Source: an uncultured Bacteroidia bacterium (GTDB lineage Bacteria > Bacteroidota > Bacteroidia > Bacteroidales > UBA932). From it: a stretch of 64,000 nt of DNA. Shown here one piece after another: positions 9,381-17,168 of this stretch (position 1 is the stretch's first letter; every line of letters starts with the position of its first letter). The notes beneath the pieces are model-generated. The model had not been told where the DNA came from, did no database searches, and was given only the letters and a program-made list of their open reading frames with translations. The position numbers were made by a program, and so were the translations under genes. The DNA is taken from positions 1-64,000 of the forward strand of contig CADANY010000007.1 in assembly GCA_902789395.1 (NCBI GenBank), read 5' to 3'.

Positions 9381-10307
9381 ATGGAGAAGAACACAACATT
9401 CAGCGCTGTCGCCGCGCTTTGGAAGGCGGACAAGAAACAGTATGTCAAGAAATCAACCTATGCAGCTTACTGCCTTCTCATGCAGAGCCATCTGCTTCCG
9501 GAACTGGGAGATAAGGCAGATGTTCTGGAAGAAGATGTACAGGATTTGGTAAACAGGAAACTATCTGTCGGTCTCAGCCAAAAGACCGTCCGGGACATTC
9601 TCGTCGTTCTGAAGATGATCTTGCGTTATGGCGCCAAACATGGACTGATGGAGTATCACCAGATTGATATCGTATTTCCAACAGAACGAGAGAAGCATGA
9701 TATTGAGGTCTTGACACTCACCAATCAGCGCCAGTTGATGACCTATGTCAAAGAACACTTTACCTTTCTGAATCTTGGTATTTACATCTGTCTTAACGCC
9801 GGTCTCCGTATCGGCGAGGTTTGCGCCCTGCAGTGGGATGATATTGACATAGCTTCTGGCGTGATCCGCGTCAACAAAACCCTCCAGCGCATCTACCTGG
9901 TGGACGGGGAAGAGAAGTATACCGAGCTTATTGTGGACAAGCCCAAGACCAAGAATTCCATCCGGGAGGTTCCGATGACACGAGACCTGCTGGCTTTAGT
10001 CCGTCCTCTCAAGAAGATTGTACGTGGTGACTTCTATGTCCTTACCAATGCCGCCACGCCCACGGAGCCGCGCACATACCGCTGCTATTTCAACAAACTC
10101 CAGCAACAACTAAGCCTTCCCAAAATGCGGTTTCACGGCTTACGCCACAGTTTCGCCACCCGATGCATTGAAAGCAAGTGCGATTACAAAACGGTCAGTG
10201 TTCTTTTGGGACACTCTAACATCGGCACCACCCTAAACCTATATGTACACCCCAACTTGGAGCAGAAGCGCAAGTGCATTGATGCTATGGGCAAATTGTT
10301 CAAATAG
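9381..10307 (+). CDS. Tyrosine recombinase, probable hsdS invertase
   Basis: 308 residues, the length of XerC/D-type recombinases. An N-terminal SAM-like core-binding domain (about 1-95) precedes the catalytic domain. The full tyrosine-recombinase set is visible: R143 (GLRIGEV), H252 and R255 (HGLRHSF), H278 (LLGHSN) and nucleophile Y288 (NLYVHP). It cuts and rejoins DNA through a 3'-phosphotyrosine. Its place 52 bases from the right hsdS inverted repeat, on the strand of the hsd operon, makes it the likely enzyme of the hsdS switch. Such recombinase-hsdS arrangements are known in Bacteroides and other Bacteroidota. It is not the element integrase, which is a different, longer protein at 24891-26177. 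Confidence 0.9.
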   Translation: MEKNTTFSAVAALWKADKKQYVKKSTYAAYCLLMQSHLLPELGDKADVLEEDVQDLVNRKLSVGLSQKTVRDILVVLKMILRYGAKHGLMEYHQIDIVFPTEREKHDIEVLTLTNQRQLMTYVKEHFTFLNLGIYICLNAGLRIGEVCALQWDDIDIASGVIRVNKTLQRIYLVDGEEKYTELIVDKPKTKNSIREVPMTRDLLALVRPLKKIVRGDFYVLTNAATPTEPRTYRCYFNKLQQQLSLPKMRFHGLRHSFATRCIESKCDYKTVSVLLGHSNIGTTLNLYVHPNLEQKRKCIDAMGKLFK

Positions 10308-10478
10308 CTTCTTATCAAGCTTCTCAAGATAATAAGCATTGAACCAACGATTAGAAATGAGGCTACTGTTCTCATCTTTTGGAAAAACCAGACTCTGGGG
10401 CTGGCGCGTAAACGGCTACCCCTTTCCGTTCTTGTTTGCAAATCATTCCGCGATTTTGTGTAATTTGGAGAATCTGTT

Positions 10479-10508
10479 TTTGGGTTTCAAGAAAAAGTCT
10501 TACTTTTG
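10479..10508 (+). promoter_or_regulatory. Promoter for the 10735-12286 gene pair
   Basis: TTTG at 10479-10482, an 18-base spacer, then TACTTTTG at 10501-10508, close to the Bacteroidota consensus TTTG-N19-TAnnTTTG. The predicted start near 10515 leaves a leader of about 220 nt containing the 10607-10634 hairpin. Confidence 0.55.
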
Positions 10509-10606
10509 TGATGCTGCGAAAGCGGTGACATATTTTGCTGAGCCCGCAATCTAAAATCTGGAAAATTTTAAATACACAGGGCAAGGCAGTTCTCTCATGT
10601 GTCGAT

Positions 10607-10634
10607 AGAGCCTTACGGATTCCGGTAAGGCTCT
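10607..10634 (+). promoter_or_regulatory. Perfect 10-bp hairpin in a long leader
   Basis: AGAGCCTTAC at 10607-10616 and its exact complement at 10625-10634 flank an 8-base loop. It has no T-run after it, so it is not a standard terminator. It lies in the predicted leader of the following gene pair and could be an attenuator, an RNA-stability element or a protein-binding inverted repeat. Confidence 0.5.
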
Positions 10635-10734
10635 ACATGATACGAGTGTGGAGCTGTTTCTGTGTGTGCGGGTTTTCCAGAGCCTTGATTGCCAGAGACA
10701 TCACTCCACACTTTTGTATCAATGGCACACTGAA

Positions 10735-11340
10735 ATGAGGAAAACCAAGGAAGAATACGACAGGACACAGAAGGCCCGGCTCAAGGCCGTCAAGGAGCAG
10801 CGGGCACGGGAGAAGCAGCAGGGACTGACCGGGATGCGAAGGCTCGCCTTTGCTAGGAATCTTATATATGGCCGCGGATTCACAATCCAGAGCATAGCCG
10901 AACGTGTGCCAATGACCCCCCAGGGACTCTGGTGGATCTTCTCTGTACAAGATGATTGCCAGCTGGATGTCCTCGAGAGGATCCTCGGTGCCATAGGTGT
11001 TTCGTTAAAGGTATCCCTCAGATTCCAAGATGTCACCCGGAGAAACATGACGATTCCCTCACGTCGGTACCGCTTCGACGGAGATGTCGCCGTCCCACGG
11101 TATATAAGGAACTATCCTGCTATCATATCAGAATGCCCGGGTGATTCAAGGATGCGTTTCTTGGCCGATTTCATAATCGGCACTCAACTTCCTTTCTCTC
11201 TTTTCTGCCAACAGTCCGGTTATCCTGATCGTTCCTACTATAATTTCTTCAAAGCCGGTAGAATTAAGGTAAGTTTCATTTGCCAGATTGCGGAAAGATT
11301 CAATGCCGACGTGGTCTGGACCCTGAATGAGATCCATTAG
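10735..11340 (+). CDS. Two-HTH protein, possible regulator
   Basis: 201 residues starting MRKTKEEYDRTQKARLKAV, a strongly basic N-terminus. Two helix-turn-helix-like segments are visible. The first is around FTIQSIAERVPMTPQGLWWIF with a following LDVLERILGAIGVSL helix. The second is around LPFSLFCQQSGYPDRSYYNFF with ICQIAERFNADVVWTL. The same two-segment plan and spacing occur in the protein at 21565-22068, so the two look like distant paralogs. The frame extends upstream to 10648, but ATG 10735 follows a normal leader and precedes the conserved part. The next gene starts 19 bases downstream. It is probably a DNA-binding regulator of that gene. I cannot name a family. Confidence 0.65.
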   Translation: MRKTKEEYDRTQKARLKAVKEQRAREKQQGLTGMRRLAFARNLIYGRGFTIQSIAERVPMTPQGLWWIFSVQDDCQLDVLERILGAIGVSLKVSLRFQDVTRRNMTIPSRRYRFDGDVAVPRYIRNYPAIISECPGDSRMRFLADFIIGTQLPFSLFCQQSGYPDRSYYNFFKAGRIKVSFICQIAERFNADVVWTLNEIH

Positions 11341-11359
11341 CTTGAAAACAGTATCTGAT

Positions 11360-12286
11360 ATGTCAGCCACCTATTTTGCAAACAGCGGAAGAAGATTCAA
11401 CCCGCCCAAAGGGGCCGGGCTCCCGGTACTCTACGAGATAACCGGGAAGCTTGTAGAAGCCCGTACCAAGCCGAGGAACCAAGATAACAGGCTTTGGCTC
11501 ATAATCTGGTTGATGGCCGATGATGATCTTATCAGCGTGTATTTCGCACAAGAAACCGTTCTGGCAACGGATGTCGATCTCTTGAACTCTCTATATGGGA
11601 GAGTCATCACGATCCGTAACAATAGCGGTGCTCCTGAGATATGCACGATCAGAGTCAAGTCGGAAGAATCTCTCCGGTCCGAGTTACTGGACGGCGTTGT
11701 TGCCGGCAACCTGAAGATGGAAGACCTACCGGCCCTCCTCGAGTTCTCCAAGGGGGAGGACAGCAGATTTGAGAAGTGGCAATTGTTCAAAATGCAACTT
11801 GAGCAAGAAGGGCTCGTCAAGACCAAAGATGAGGTCAGTCAGAGAACAGCAGAGATGCAAAACGCAATCGATAGGGAACAGGTCAAACTGGATGAGTTGA
11901 ATGCCATCTATCAGGAGGTTTTCGAGAAAAAGCAAGAACTGCTGAGAGAGTTGGAGGACGCTTTAGTCCTCATGCAGGGTGAAGACTATCCCCAGGGGAC
12001 CGGTCGTTCCGGATTGAACGGACTTGGCACTGAGAACCTCGTCCATATCGATACCGGATACAATAAGCTTCTGCAAGCCATCGAGAAGTTCCGGACACAA
12101 AAAGGGATCTTCGTTATCTGCGGAGACGAGATCCATAAGATCCACCATGCCTATCTCGAGGAGAAAGGCCGTGTCTTCCTCCTCGGGTCAGCCCAGGAAT
12201 TCAATCGACGGGGCCATGAAGAATCGCGGAAGATTGTCGACAGGATCCTCCATCTGCTCTATCCGCAATACCACCCGGAGAGATGA
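11360..12286 (+). CDS. Uncharacterized coiled-coil protein
   Basis: 308 residues from ATG 11360 (the frame is open from 11327, overlapping the previous gene). Residues about 1-120 look globular and mixed alpha/beta. About 145-215 is a charged heptad-like coiled coil (QRTAEMQNAIDREQVKLDEL onward). The C-terminal 80 residues contain GIFVICGDEIHKIHHAYLEE and end in a basic region. There is no signal peptide and no membrane segment. I recognise no family or catalytic motif. It is co-transcribed with the two-HTH gene and lies between the restriction locus and the mobilization genes, a position typical of accessory cargo such as defence or maintenance genes, but nothing in the sequence proves a role. 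Confidence 0.6.
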   Translation: MSATYFANSGRRFNPPKGAGLPVLYEITGKLVEARTKPRNQDNRLWLIIWLMADDDLISVYFAQETVLATDVDLLNSLYGRVITIRNNSGAPEICTIRVKSEESLRSELLDGVVAGNLKMEDLPALLEFSKGEDSRFEKWQLFKMQLEQEGLVKTKDEVSQRTAEMQNAIDREQVKLDELNAIYQEVFEKKQELLRELEDALVLMQGEDYPQGTGRSGLNGLGTENLVHIDTGYNKLLQAIEKFRTQKGIFVICGDEIHKIHHAYLEEKGRVFLLGSAQEFNRRGHEESRKIVDRILHLLYPQYHPER

Positions 12287-12410
12287 AGATGGATAGGGAC
12301 GGGAATCTTCGAGGGGACCCAATTGCGTCATCGTATCGGGAGTATAGTCGGAACATTTCCGCTCCGAGGCGACGCAGGTTGTGATGGGTTATCTGCAACG
12401 ATGGACAGGG

Positions 12411-13730
12411 TTACATCTGCTTCAATGATAATCCCTCATATGAAATCTTGAAGCCTTTGAATTGATATGTGGCTCGAAGGAAGGCCTCGGCCTTTTGTTT
12501 CAAGACTCCGATACTGATTTCATCCGGCTGACGCTTAATCTCGAAGAATGTCACGCTTTCCGAAAGCTCGTCAGCCGCAATCATATCTATCTCGTTTTCT
12601 CCCTTGCGGTCCCACCAGCGGCCGATTCTGGTATATTTCCCGGTCTCCATGGCTATACGGTGGAAATATCGTTCCAGCATCAAGCCGCTGAAAGTGTCGT
12701 AGTCGCGCTCGATGATTTCCTGCAACTTGGAATAATTCTCAATCTCCAGGATATAGTTGTATTTGAAGATAAACCGGAACCAGAATGAATAGAAGACATC
12801 GCCCAGTTCATACCGGACGTTTTTGGTGGAACTCTTCTCAAACATAGGCTGCCGTTTGGCGATAAGTTCGAATTCCTTTTCCAGGTTGGTGATATAGCCG
12901 CTCACCTCTTTGCCGATCACATCCTCAATTTCGCTGCGGGTATTCTTTCCCCGCGCAATGCAGGAAAGGATAGAGAAATAGATTCCGTAGTCTTTGCCGA
13001 ATTCTTCGATCAGGTTGTTTTTGCCTTCCGTCAAGAAAGTGGAGTTGGGGCTGATAATCTGGCGGATCATGGCGTCTTTATTCAGCGCACCTGCATCAAC
13101 CAATAGGTTGACATATCTCGCAACACCACCGGTAAAGGTAAACAGCGCTAGTAGGTCATCCTTGGTATAGCCGGGATTGTAGTCAGCCATAATTTGTTTG
13201 AGGACAGAGGGCCGAAATGGTTTTACCCTCAATTCGCCGGTGTTGCGCCCGTATAAAGGTTCCTTCTTGTCTTTGAACAACTTCTGCATCATGGAATAGA
13301 TGCTTCCGCAGACGATGAGATTGATATGGGATTCTTTTTCGTAGGTGTCCCAGATATCCTGCATTTCGCTGAAAACCGCTTTATTCACACGGAAGAAATC
13401 CTGGAATTCATCTATGACGAGCGTGAAACTCTTCGTCTGCGACAACTGCATCAGGTACCGGAATATCTCGCTGAAACTCCTGCTGCTGCCCAAGGTTGGA
13501 ATACCGAGTTTCTCGGAAATCTCTTCCAGATAGGTCTCGCAGAGTTCCGATTCGGCTTTCCTGGCGACAAAGAAATAGACGAATGGAGTGTCTTCGTATG
13601 CTGTTTTTATCAGTGTCGTTTTTCCGATACGGCGTCTTCCCGTAACAACCGTGAACTTGGCTGCCGTCCTCGCCGCATCTCTTGTCTCTCTGAGGAATGC
13701 GAGTTCTTGTTCTCTGTCGTAGAATTTCAT
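12411..13730 (-). CDS. DUF234-type AAA ATPase with C-terminal nuclease-like domain
   Basis: 439 residues from MKFYDREQE. Walker A GRRRIGKTT at 31-39 and Walker B LVIDEFQDF near 107-115 define the ATPase domain. The FTGGVARYVNLLV segment and the C-terminal half match archaeal-type ATPase/DUF234 proteins. Near the C-terminus, NEIDMIA followed by FFEIKRQ looks like a PD-(D/E)xK nuclease core. The frame is open to 13760, but that start would place the operator-like repeats inside the coding region, so ATG 13730 is preferred. The family is common in Bacteroidota genomes and often mobile. Its substrate is unknown. Confidence 0.85.
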   Translation of the reverse strand: MKFYDREQELAFLRETRDAARTAAKFTVVTGRRRIGKTTLIKTAYEDTPFVYFFVARKAESELCETYLEEISEKLGIPTLGSSRSFSEIFRYLMQLSQTKSFTLVIDEFQDFFRVNKAVFSEMQDIWDTYEKESHINLIVCGSIYSMMQKLFKDKKEPLYGRNTGELRVKPFRPSVLKQIMADYNPGYTKDDLLALFTFTGGVARYVNLLVDAGALNKDAMIRQIISPNSTFLTEGKNNLIEEFGKDYGIYFSILSCIARGKNTRSEIEDVIGKEVSGYITNLEKEFELIAKRQPMFEKSSTKNVRYELGDVFYSFWFRFIFKYNYILEIENYSKLQEIIERDYDTFSGLMLERYFHRIAMETGKYTRIGRWWDRKGENEIDMIAADELSESVTFFEIKRQPDEISIGVLKQKAEAFLRATYQFKGFKISYEGLSLKQM

Positions 13731-13745
13731 ATCGATGCGATTAAG

Positions 13746-13816
13746 TTCCGAAACGACCATTTCGGAAATGACCGTTTCGCATGTGCAAAGATAGGATATG
13801 ATAATGACATTTCCAA
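13746..13816 (-). promoter_or_regulatory. Promoter with tandem operator repeats for the DUF234 ATPase
   Basis: Minus strand: TTG at 13816-13814, a 20-base spacer, then TATCTTTG at 13793-13786, a near-perfect Bacteroidota promoter. Just downstream, at 13779-13746, lie two tandem near-identical units (AACGGTCATTTCCG and AATGGTCGTTTCGG) that together also form an imperfect palindrome. They cover the expected start of transcription, where a repressor would block it. Confidence 0.6.
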
Positions 13817-13820
13817 CCTT

Positions 13821-14411
13821 CTATTGCATATTGCCCGAAACAGGTTTATTTGTAGCCGTTTTTCGAGCCTTGAGATAGGAATAGATGGTGCTCTTGCTCA
13901 GTCCGGTAGTCTTGGCTATCTCAGAGATGGGGAAAGTCTTGGCGTCGTACATCTTCAGAGCCATCTCCACTTTGTCTCGGCTAGTCTTCCGGCGTCCGCC
14001 CTTCCGCCCACGTGCCCGTGCCGATTCGAGCCCTTCAAGGGTACGCTGACGGATCAATTCCCGCTCGAACTCACTGATGCCGGAGAAGAAGGTGAAGAGG
14101 AGCCGCCCCTGCGGAGTCGTCGTGTTGAGCCACGGTTCCTTAAGCGATCTGATTTCGGCTCCTGCCGCATGGATTCTATCCACAAGCTCGAATAGGTCCC
14201 TCACCGAGCGACTCAGCCGAGTCAGTTCCGTGACGACAATGACGTCACCCTCCCGGAGGGCATCAAGCATCCTAGTCAATTCCGGCCTGTCCTGCTTCGC
14301 GCCGCTTTCCTTCTCCTCGTAGATTCGCATGCACCCTTCCTGTTTCAGCTGGTCCAACTGACGGCTCAGGTTCTGGTCCAGGGTGGAGACCCGCGCATAG
14401 CCAAAATTCAT
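13821..14411 (-). CDS. Small serine recombinase (resolvase/invertase family)
   Basis: 196 residues, normal length for Hin/Tn3-resolvase enzymes. The N-terminal catalytic domain begins MNFGYARVST with nucleophile Ser9 and Arg7. The conserved ESGAKQDRPEL and LTRLSRSVRDLF segments follow, then the long E helix (SEFERELIRQRTLEGL). The C-terminal helix-turn-helix (ISEIAKTTGLSKSTIYSYL) binds the site. It makes a two-base-staggered cut through phosphoserine links and resolves multimers or inverts segments. An inverted repeat 58 bases upstream (14469-14521) may be its site. In a mobilizable element with its own replication genes, a multimer-resolution role is plausible. Confidence 0.9.
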   Translation of the reverse strand: MNFGYARVSTLDQNLSRQLDQLKQEGCMRIYEEKESGAKQDRPELTRMLDALREGDVIVVTELTRLSRSVRDLFELVDRIHAAGAEIRSLKEPWLNTTTPQGRLLFTFFSGISEFERELIRQRTLEGLESARARGRKGGRRKTSRDKVEMALKMYDAKTFPISEIAKTTGLSKSTIYSYLKARKTATNKPVSGNMQ

Positions 14412-14468
14412 ATTCGTAATCGTTCAAAAAACGTTTTATTCTGTACTTTGATTTCCGGACGGGTTTCT

Positions 14469-14521
14469 GGACTCTTTTCCTCCCTCAAACCATGCTTCTG
14501 GCATGCTTCGGAAAAGAGTCC
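14469..14521. repeat. Inverted repeat upstream of the resolvase, candidate res site
   Basis: GGACTCTTTTCC at 14469-14480 and its exact complement at 14510-14521 are separated by 29 bases containing two copies of CATGCTTC (14491 and 14502). A perfect 12-bp dyad next to a resolvase start is where a res site is often found. It could instead be a hairpin terminating the operon from the right. Confidence 0.5.
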
Positions 14522-14547
14522 GAAAAACCGTGGTTATTTGGAAGGCG

Positions 14548-14748
14548 CTAATTCTTCGGTCTCCCGTCATTCAGACTCTTTTCAAAGGCTGTCAGGATTC
14601 CCCCTGCGACAGTGATTGTCCGGAAAAGTTCGGGGGATATTTGGGCGAGTCGCTCGAACAATTCGTCGATTTTGTCAATCAGTTCCATCGCTTCGACAGT
14701 CTGGTTGGCGAGTTTATTCATCAGGGTGATGATTTCTTCTTTAGTCAT
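14548..14748 (-). CDS. Small helical protein behind the relaxase gene
   Basis: 66 residues, almost all amphipathic helix (MTKEEIITLMNKLANQTVEA onward) and acidic in the middle, with no signal or membrane segment. It begins 15 bases after the relaxase stop and is preceded by AAGGAGGT four bases before the ATG, an unusually strong Shine-Dalgarno sequence for this genome. Position suggests a mobilization accessory protein or a small product needed in excess, but I recognise no family. Confidence 0.6.
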   Translation of the reverse strand: MTKEEIITLMNKLANQTVEAMELIDKIDELFERLAQISPELFRTITVAGGILTAFEKSLNDGRPKN

Positions 14749-14752
14749 AGTT

Positions 14753-14760
14753 ACCTCCTT
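14753..14760 (-). promoter_or_regulatory. Unusually strong Shine-Dalgarno sequence
   Basis: AAGGAGGT on the minus strand, four bases before ATG 14748. Most other starts in the window have no such motif, as expected for Bacteroidota. Confidence 0.7.
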
Positions 14761-14763
14761 ATC

Positions 14764-16470
14764 TTAAACTGATTGTCCATTGCCATGTTTCCGCTTGTAC
14801 TCCAGGGAGTAGACACGGTTACGGTTGGATATGGCGGGCTTCCCGGACAGTGTATACCAGTTCTCAAGTGAGAACGCCCCTTTCCGGGCATGACCGACGC
14901 AATAGCAGATCTCTTTGGCAGCGTAGTCGGAAACGGCGGAGAACTCTTTCCCGCGGGCTGTGAAGTTGTACATCTTCCCGGTCTCTTTCCCCGAGGTCTT
15001 CAGCACCGTGACCGTGACATCGCTGATTTCCCCGAACTTCTGCTCCAACTGCCCGATGACCGGATCCTGCTCTTCCGCCTTTCTCTCTGCAGGGCGCTTG
15101 AAGAACGATTCAAAGAGTTCCTTGCCCTCGGGCGTAAGCTCGCGGTAGAAGTAATCGACGAGTTCGGGCAGGGTGCTGACCGTGCCGTCTTTCAGGAGAA
15201 GTTGCTTGCCTTTGTACCATACGGACGCATCCCTCTCGCGGACCATCAGCTGAAACGTTGATCCGTCTTCAGTCGCCACCTTAAGCTGAATGAACCGTTC
15301 ACGGATGGAATTCTCCCCGATTGGCTGTTCCACCCTCTCGAATTCCATAACCTCCCCTTTGTATCGCTTGTTCAGGATCCGGGTCAGGTCTTCCTTCATC
15401 ATCTCGGGAATCTGTTCATGCAGTTTCCAGAAAGACATGGAGGAAATAGACTGGATATAGGACTCGCGCTCCTGGATTTCATCCTCGACAGCACGTCCCC
15501 TCCTGATGACTTCATTCAAGATGTCCTTCGCTTCTTTCAGGAACTTCTCTTCTTCCTCTAACTCCTTGTGGACCTGCTCCTTCCGTTTCTCTGCCTGAGC
15601 CAAGGATTCGTTGATGATGTCGAGCTGCCGCTGTGCGTTCTGCAGGTCTACATCGGCCTGATCCAGCCGATTCATCATATCCTCATTGTCTTCAACCAGC
15701 GAAGCGAGCATGTCCCATTCTTCCAGTTCCTGACGCTTGAGCTGCCGATTGTATTCGATGGATGACTGATGCCTCTTCCGGCTCCCGGGCTCCGCCCACA
15801 CGCCCCTCTCCAGGCCGTACTTAGCCCCCACCTCCTTCGCGTAGCTCGTATGGTAGGAGGACAGCAGGGGGCGCGTGACAAGGTCGTTTGCGCAGAGACG
15901 GTTGACATCACTGTTTCTCGTACCGCCTGGGACCTTGATGCCTTTTTTCTTGAGTTCCCTCTCCCGGGTCCGGGTCCTGCGGCTGACTCCCTGGACGATG
16001 GGGACGACGACGAGATGGATGTGCGGGGTCTTCTCGTCCAAGTGCAGTACAGCCGAAACGAGATTCTCCTTCCCCCATTGCCTTCCCGCCCAGTCCAGCG
16101 ACTCCTGGGCCCACTGGTCGATCTGCTCCTCGTTCAGGCCGATCATAGTCTCGGGAGACCCTGTCAGGATCACCTCGAGGGCAATGTTCTGGTTTTTCCG
16201 GATCTTCATGACACCCGCCTCCCTGATCCGGTTCTTGACGGCCTGGGAGATCGTGAGATTCTTCTTCCGGTCGGTCTCCGGATCGACGAATTCTCGGGAG
16301 ATAAGTTCCCTGTTCAAGTGGGTCCTCCCAGGCTCCGCATTGTCGGGTGTCCACGTCTTTTCGATGCGTTTTCCGTTCTCGTATGTGACCTCTTTGCGAG
16401 TGATATGACGTTCTAAAACGGGTGAGATCTCCTTCCGTTTTTCTATGTGTATGACTGCAAATTGTGCCAT
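14764..16470 (-). CDS. mobV: MobV-family relaxase (Pre/Mob)
   Basis: 568 residues. The N-terminal relaxase domain (about 1-230) carries the histidine cluster H143-x-D-E with H150 and H152 (HLDEKTPHIHLVVVPI), the metal-binding signature of Mob_Pre/MobV enzymes. These nick one strand at oriT and lead it into the recipient using a helper conjugation system. Residues about 240-340 are a long charged coiled coil, common in the MobV C-terminal half. The final 130 residues are globular and unassigned. ATG 16470 is preceded by a pair of 15-bp direct repeats (16511-16548) and a GC-rich structured interval, where oriT is expected. No mating-pore genes are visible, so the element is mobilizable rather than self-transmissible as far as this window shows. 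Confidence 0.9.
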   Translation of the reverse strand: MAQFAVIHIEKRKEISPVLERHITRKEVTYENGKRIEKTWTPDNAEPGRTHLNRELISREFVDPETDRKKNLTISQAVKNRIREAGVMKIRKNQNIALEVILTGSPETMIGLNEEQIDQWAQESLDWAGRQWGKENLVSAVLHLDEKTPHIHLVVVPIVQGVSRRTRTRERELKKKGIKVPGGTRNSDVNRLCANDLVTRPLLSSYHTSYAKEVGAKYGLERGVWAEPGSRKRHQSSIEYNRQLKRQELEEWDMLASLVEDNEDMMNRLDQADVDLQNAQRQLDIINESLAQAEKRKEQVHKELEEEEKFLKEAKDILNEVIRRGRAVEDEIQERESYIQSISSMSFWKLHEQIPEMMKEDLTRILNKRYKGEVMEFERVEQPIGENSIRERFIQLKVATEDGSTFQLMVRERDASVWYKGKQLLLKDGTVSTLPELVDYFYRELTPEGKELFESFFKRPAERKAEEQDPVIGQLEQKFGEISDVTVTVLKTSGKETGKMYNFTARGKEFSAVSDYAAKEICYCVGHARKGAFSLENWYTLSGKPAISNRNRVYSLEYKRKHGNGQSV

Positions 16471-16510
16471 TTATTATTGGTTATTCTGATTGTTGTATAT
16501 GGTTTTTTAA

Positions 16511-16548
16511 GGTTGTTTTGCGTGGTTATTGTTGGTTGTTTTGCGTGG
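16511..16548 (+). repeat. Two perfect 15-bp direct repeats upstream of the relaxase
   Basis: GGTTGTTTTGCGTGG at 16511-16525 and again at 16534-16548, in phase at 23 bases (about two helical turns). They start 41 bases from the relaxase ATG. They may be binding sites for the relaxase, an accessory protein or an autorepressor. Confidence 0.7.
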
Positions 16549-16595
16549 GTTTCCAAAGGGTTTTTAACCCTTGGTCGGATGGCGGAGTGAGTGCC

Positions 16596-16740
16596 GGGCG
16601 GCATAGCCGGGGACCCGGGACGGACCTCCGCTCATCCGAGGGGTCCAGGGGCGCAGCCCTTGGGCGGGGGTGAAAGGAGAAGGGCGGGCGGCGCAGCCGG
16701 GGACCCGGCCTGCCGCTTTCTCCCCCGAGGGGTCCCGGGG
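16596..16740 (+). repeat. Two GC-rich 56-bp repeat units with hairpin potential
   Basis: Units 16596-16651 and 16686-16740 share the frame GGGCGGCrnAGCCGGGGACC, a variable middle, and CCGAGGGGTCC plus GGGG. In each, GGACC pairs with GGTCC across the unit. The 34 bases between them are unrelated. This is not coding-like and could be a structured part of oriT or an interspersed palindromic element. Confidence 0.5.
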
Positions 16741-17168
16741 TACCCCCGGGCGAAGTAGGGAGCCGTGGACGGCGTCATCTGGGGGCCTTCTGGCAACCCC
16801 GGATGCCCTACTGAGTTAGGGGCTCAAAAGATGCCCCGGTGGGCGCGCAGCGGCCCTTCTCTTGGCGGAGCCGACGGCGTCCTGAGGACGCTCGCGCAGC
16901 GAATGGCGTAGCCATCGTCGAGATCCGGTCTTGTGGCCAGCTCGATGGGCGGGTGCCGGCCGTCACCTGAGGTGACTCCTGCTCTGCAGGACCGGACGAG
17001 CACCAGCCCTCCGCCTCCTTCCCTTGTTCCTCTAGTTGTTGTATTTAGGTTGCATCCCATCATCAACCGATTCTACTGATTTCACCTATTTCATCTATTC
17101 ACCGTAATGCCCAACCTATGCTAACTAACTGAAATCATAGAATATATGATGTACCCTAGACCTCCTAC

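Larger units (their letters stand above)
10308..10734. other. Gene-free interval between invertase and HTH-protein gene
   Basis: About 430 bases with no convincing gene. It holds a good promoter (10479-10508) reading right, and a long perfect hairpin (10607-10634). The transcript from that promoter would have a leader of about 220 bases before the ATG at 10735. Confidence 0.6.
16471..17168. other. GC-rich intergenic region, candidate oriT
   Basis: About 700 bases with no convincing gene between the divergently spaced ends of the relaxase and ParA-like genes. It holds a pair of direct repeats (16511-16548), a short hairpin AAGGGTT/AACCCTT (16556-16572), two copies of a 56-bp GC-rich unit (16596-16740), a perfect GGGGTACCCC palindrome in the second unit, and then ordinary AT-rich DNA. 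Open frames through the GC-rich part have no protein-like features. Confidence 0.5.

Noticed and set aside
10607..10634. Rho-independent terminator of the invertase
   Set aside because: The hairpin is 300 bases downstream of the gene, has no T-run and lies after a promoter.
16824..17066. 80-codon frame in the GC-rich region upstream of the relaxase
   Set aside because: Composition is driven by GC-rich repeats, no start context, no protein-like pattern.
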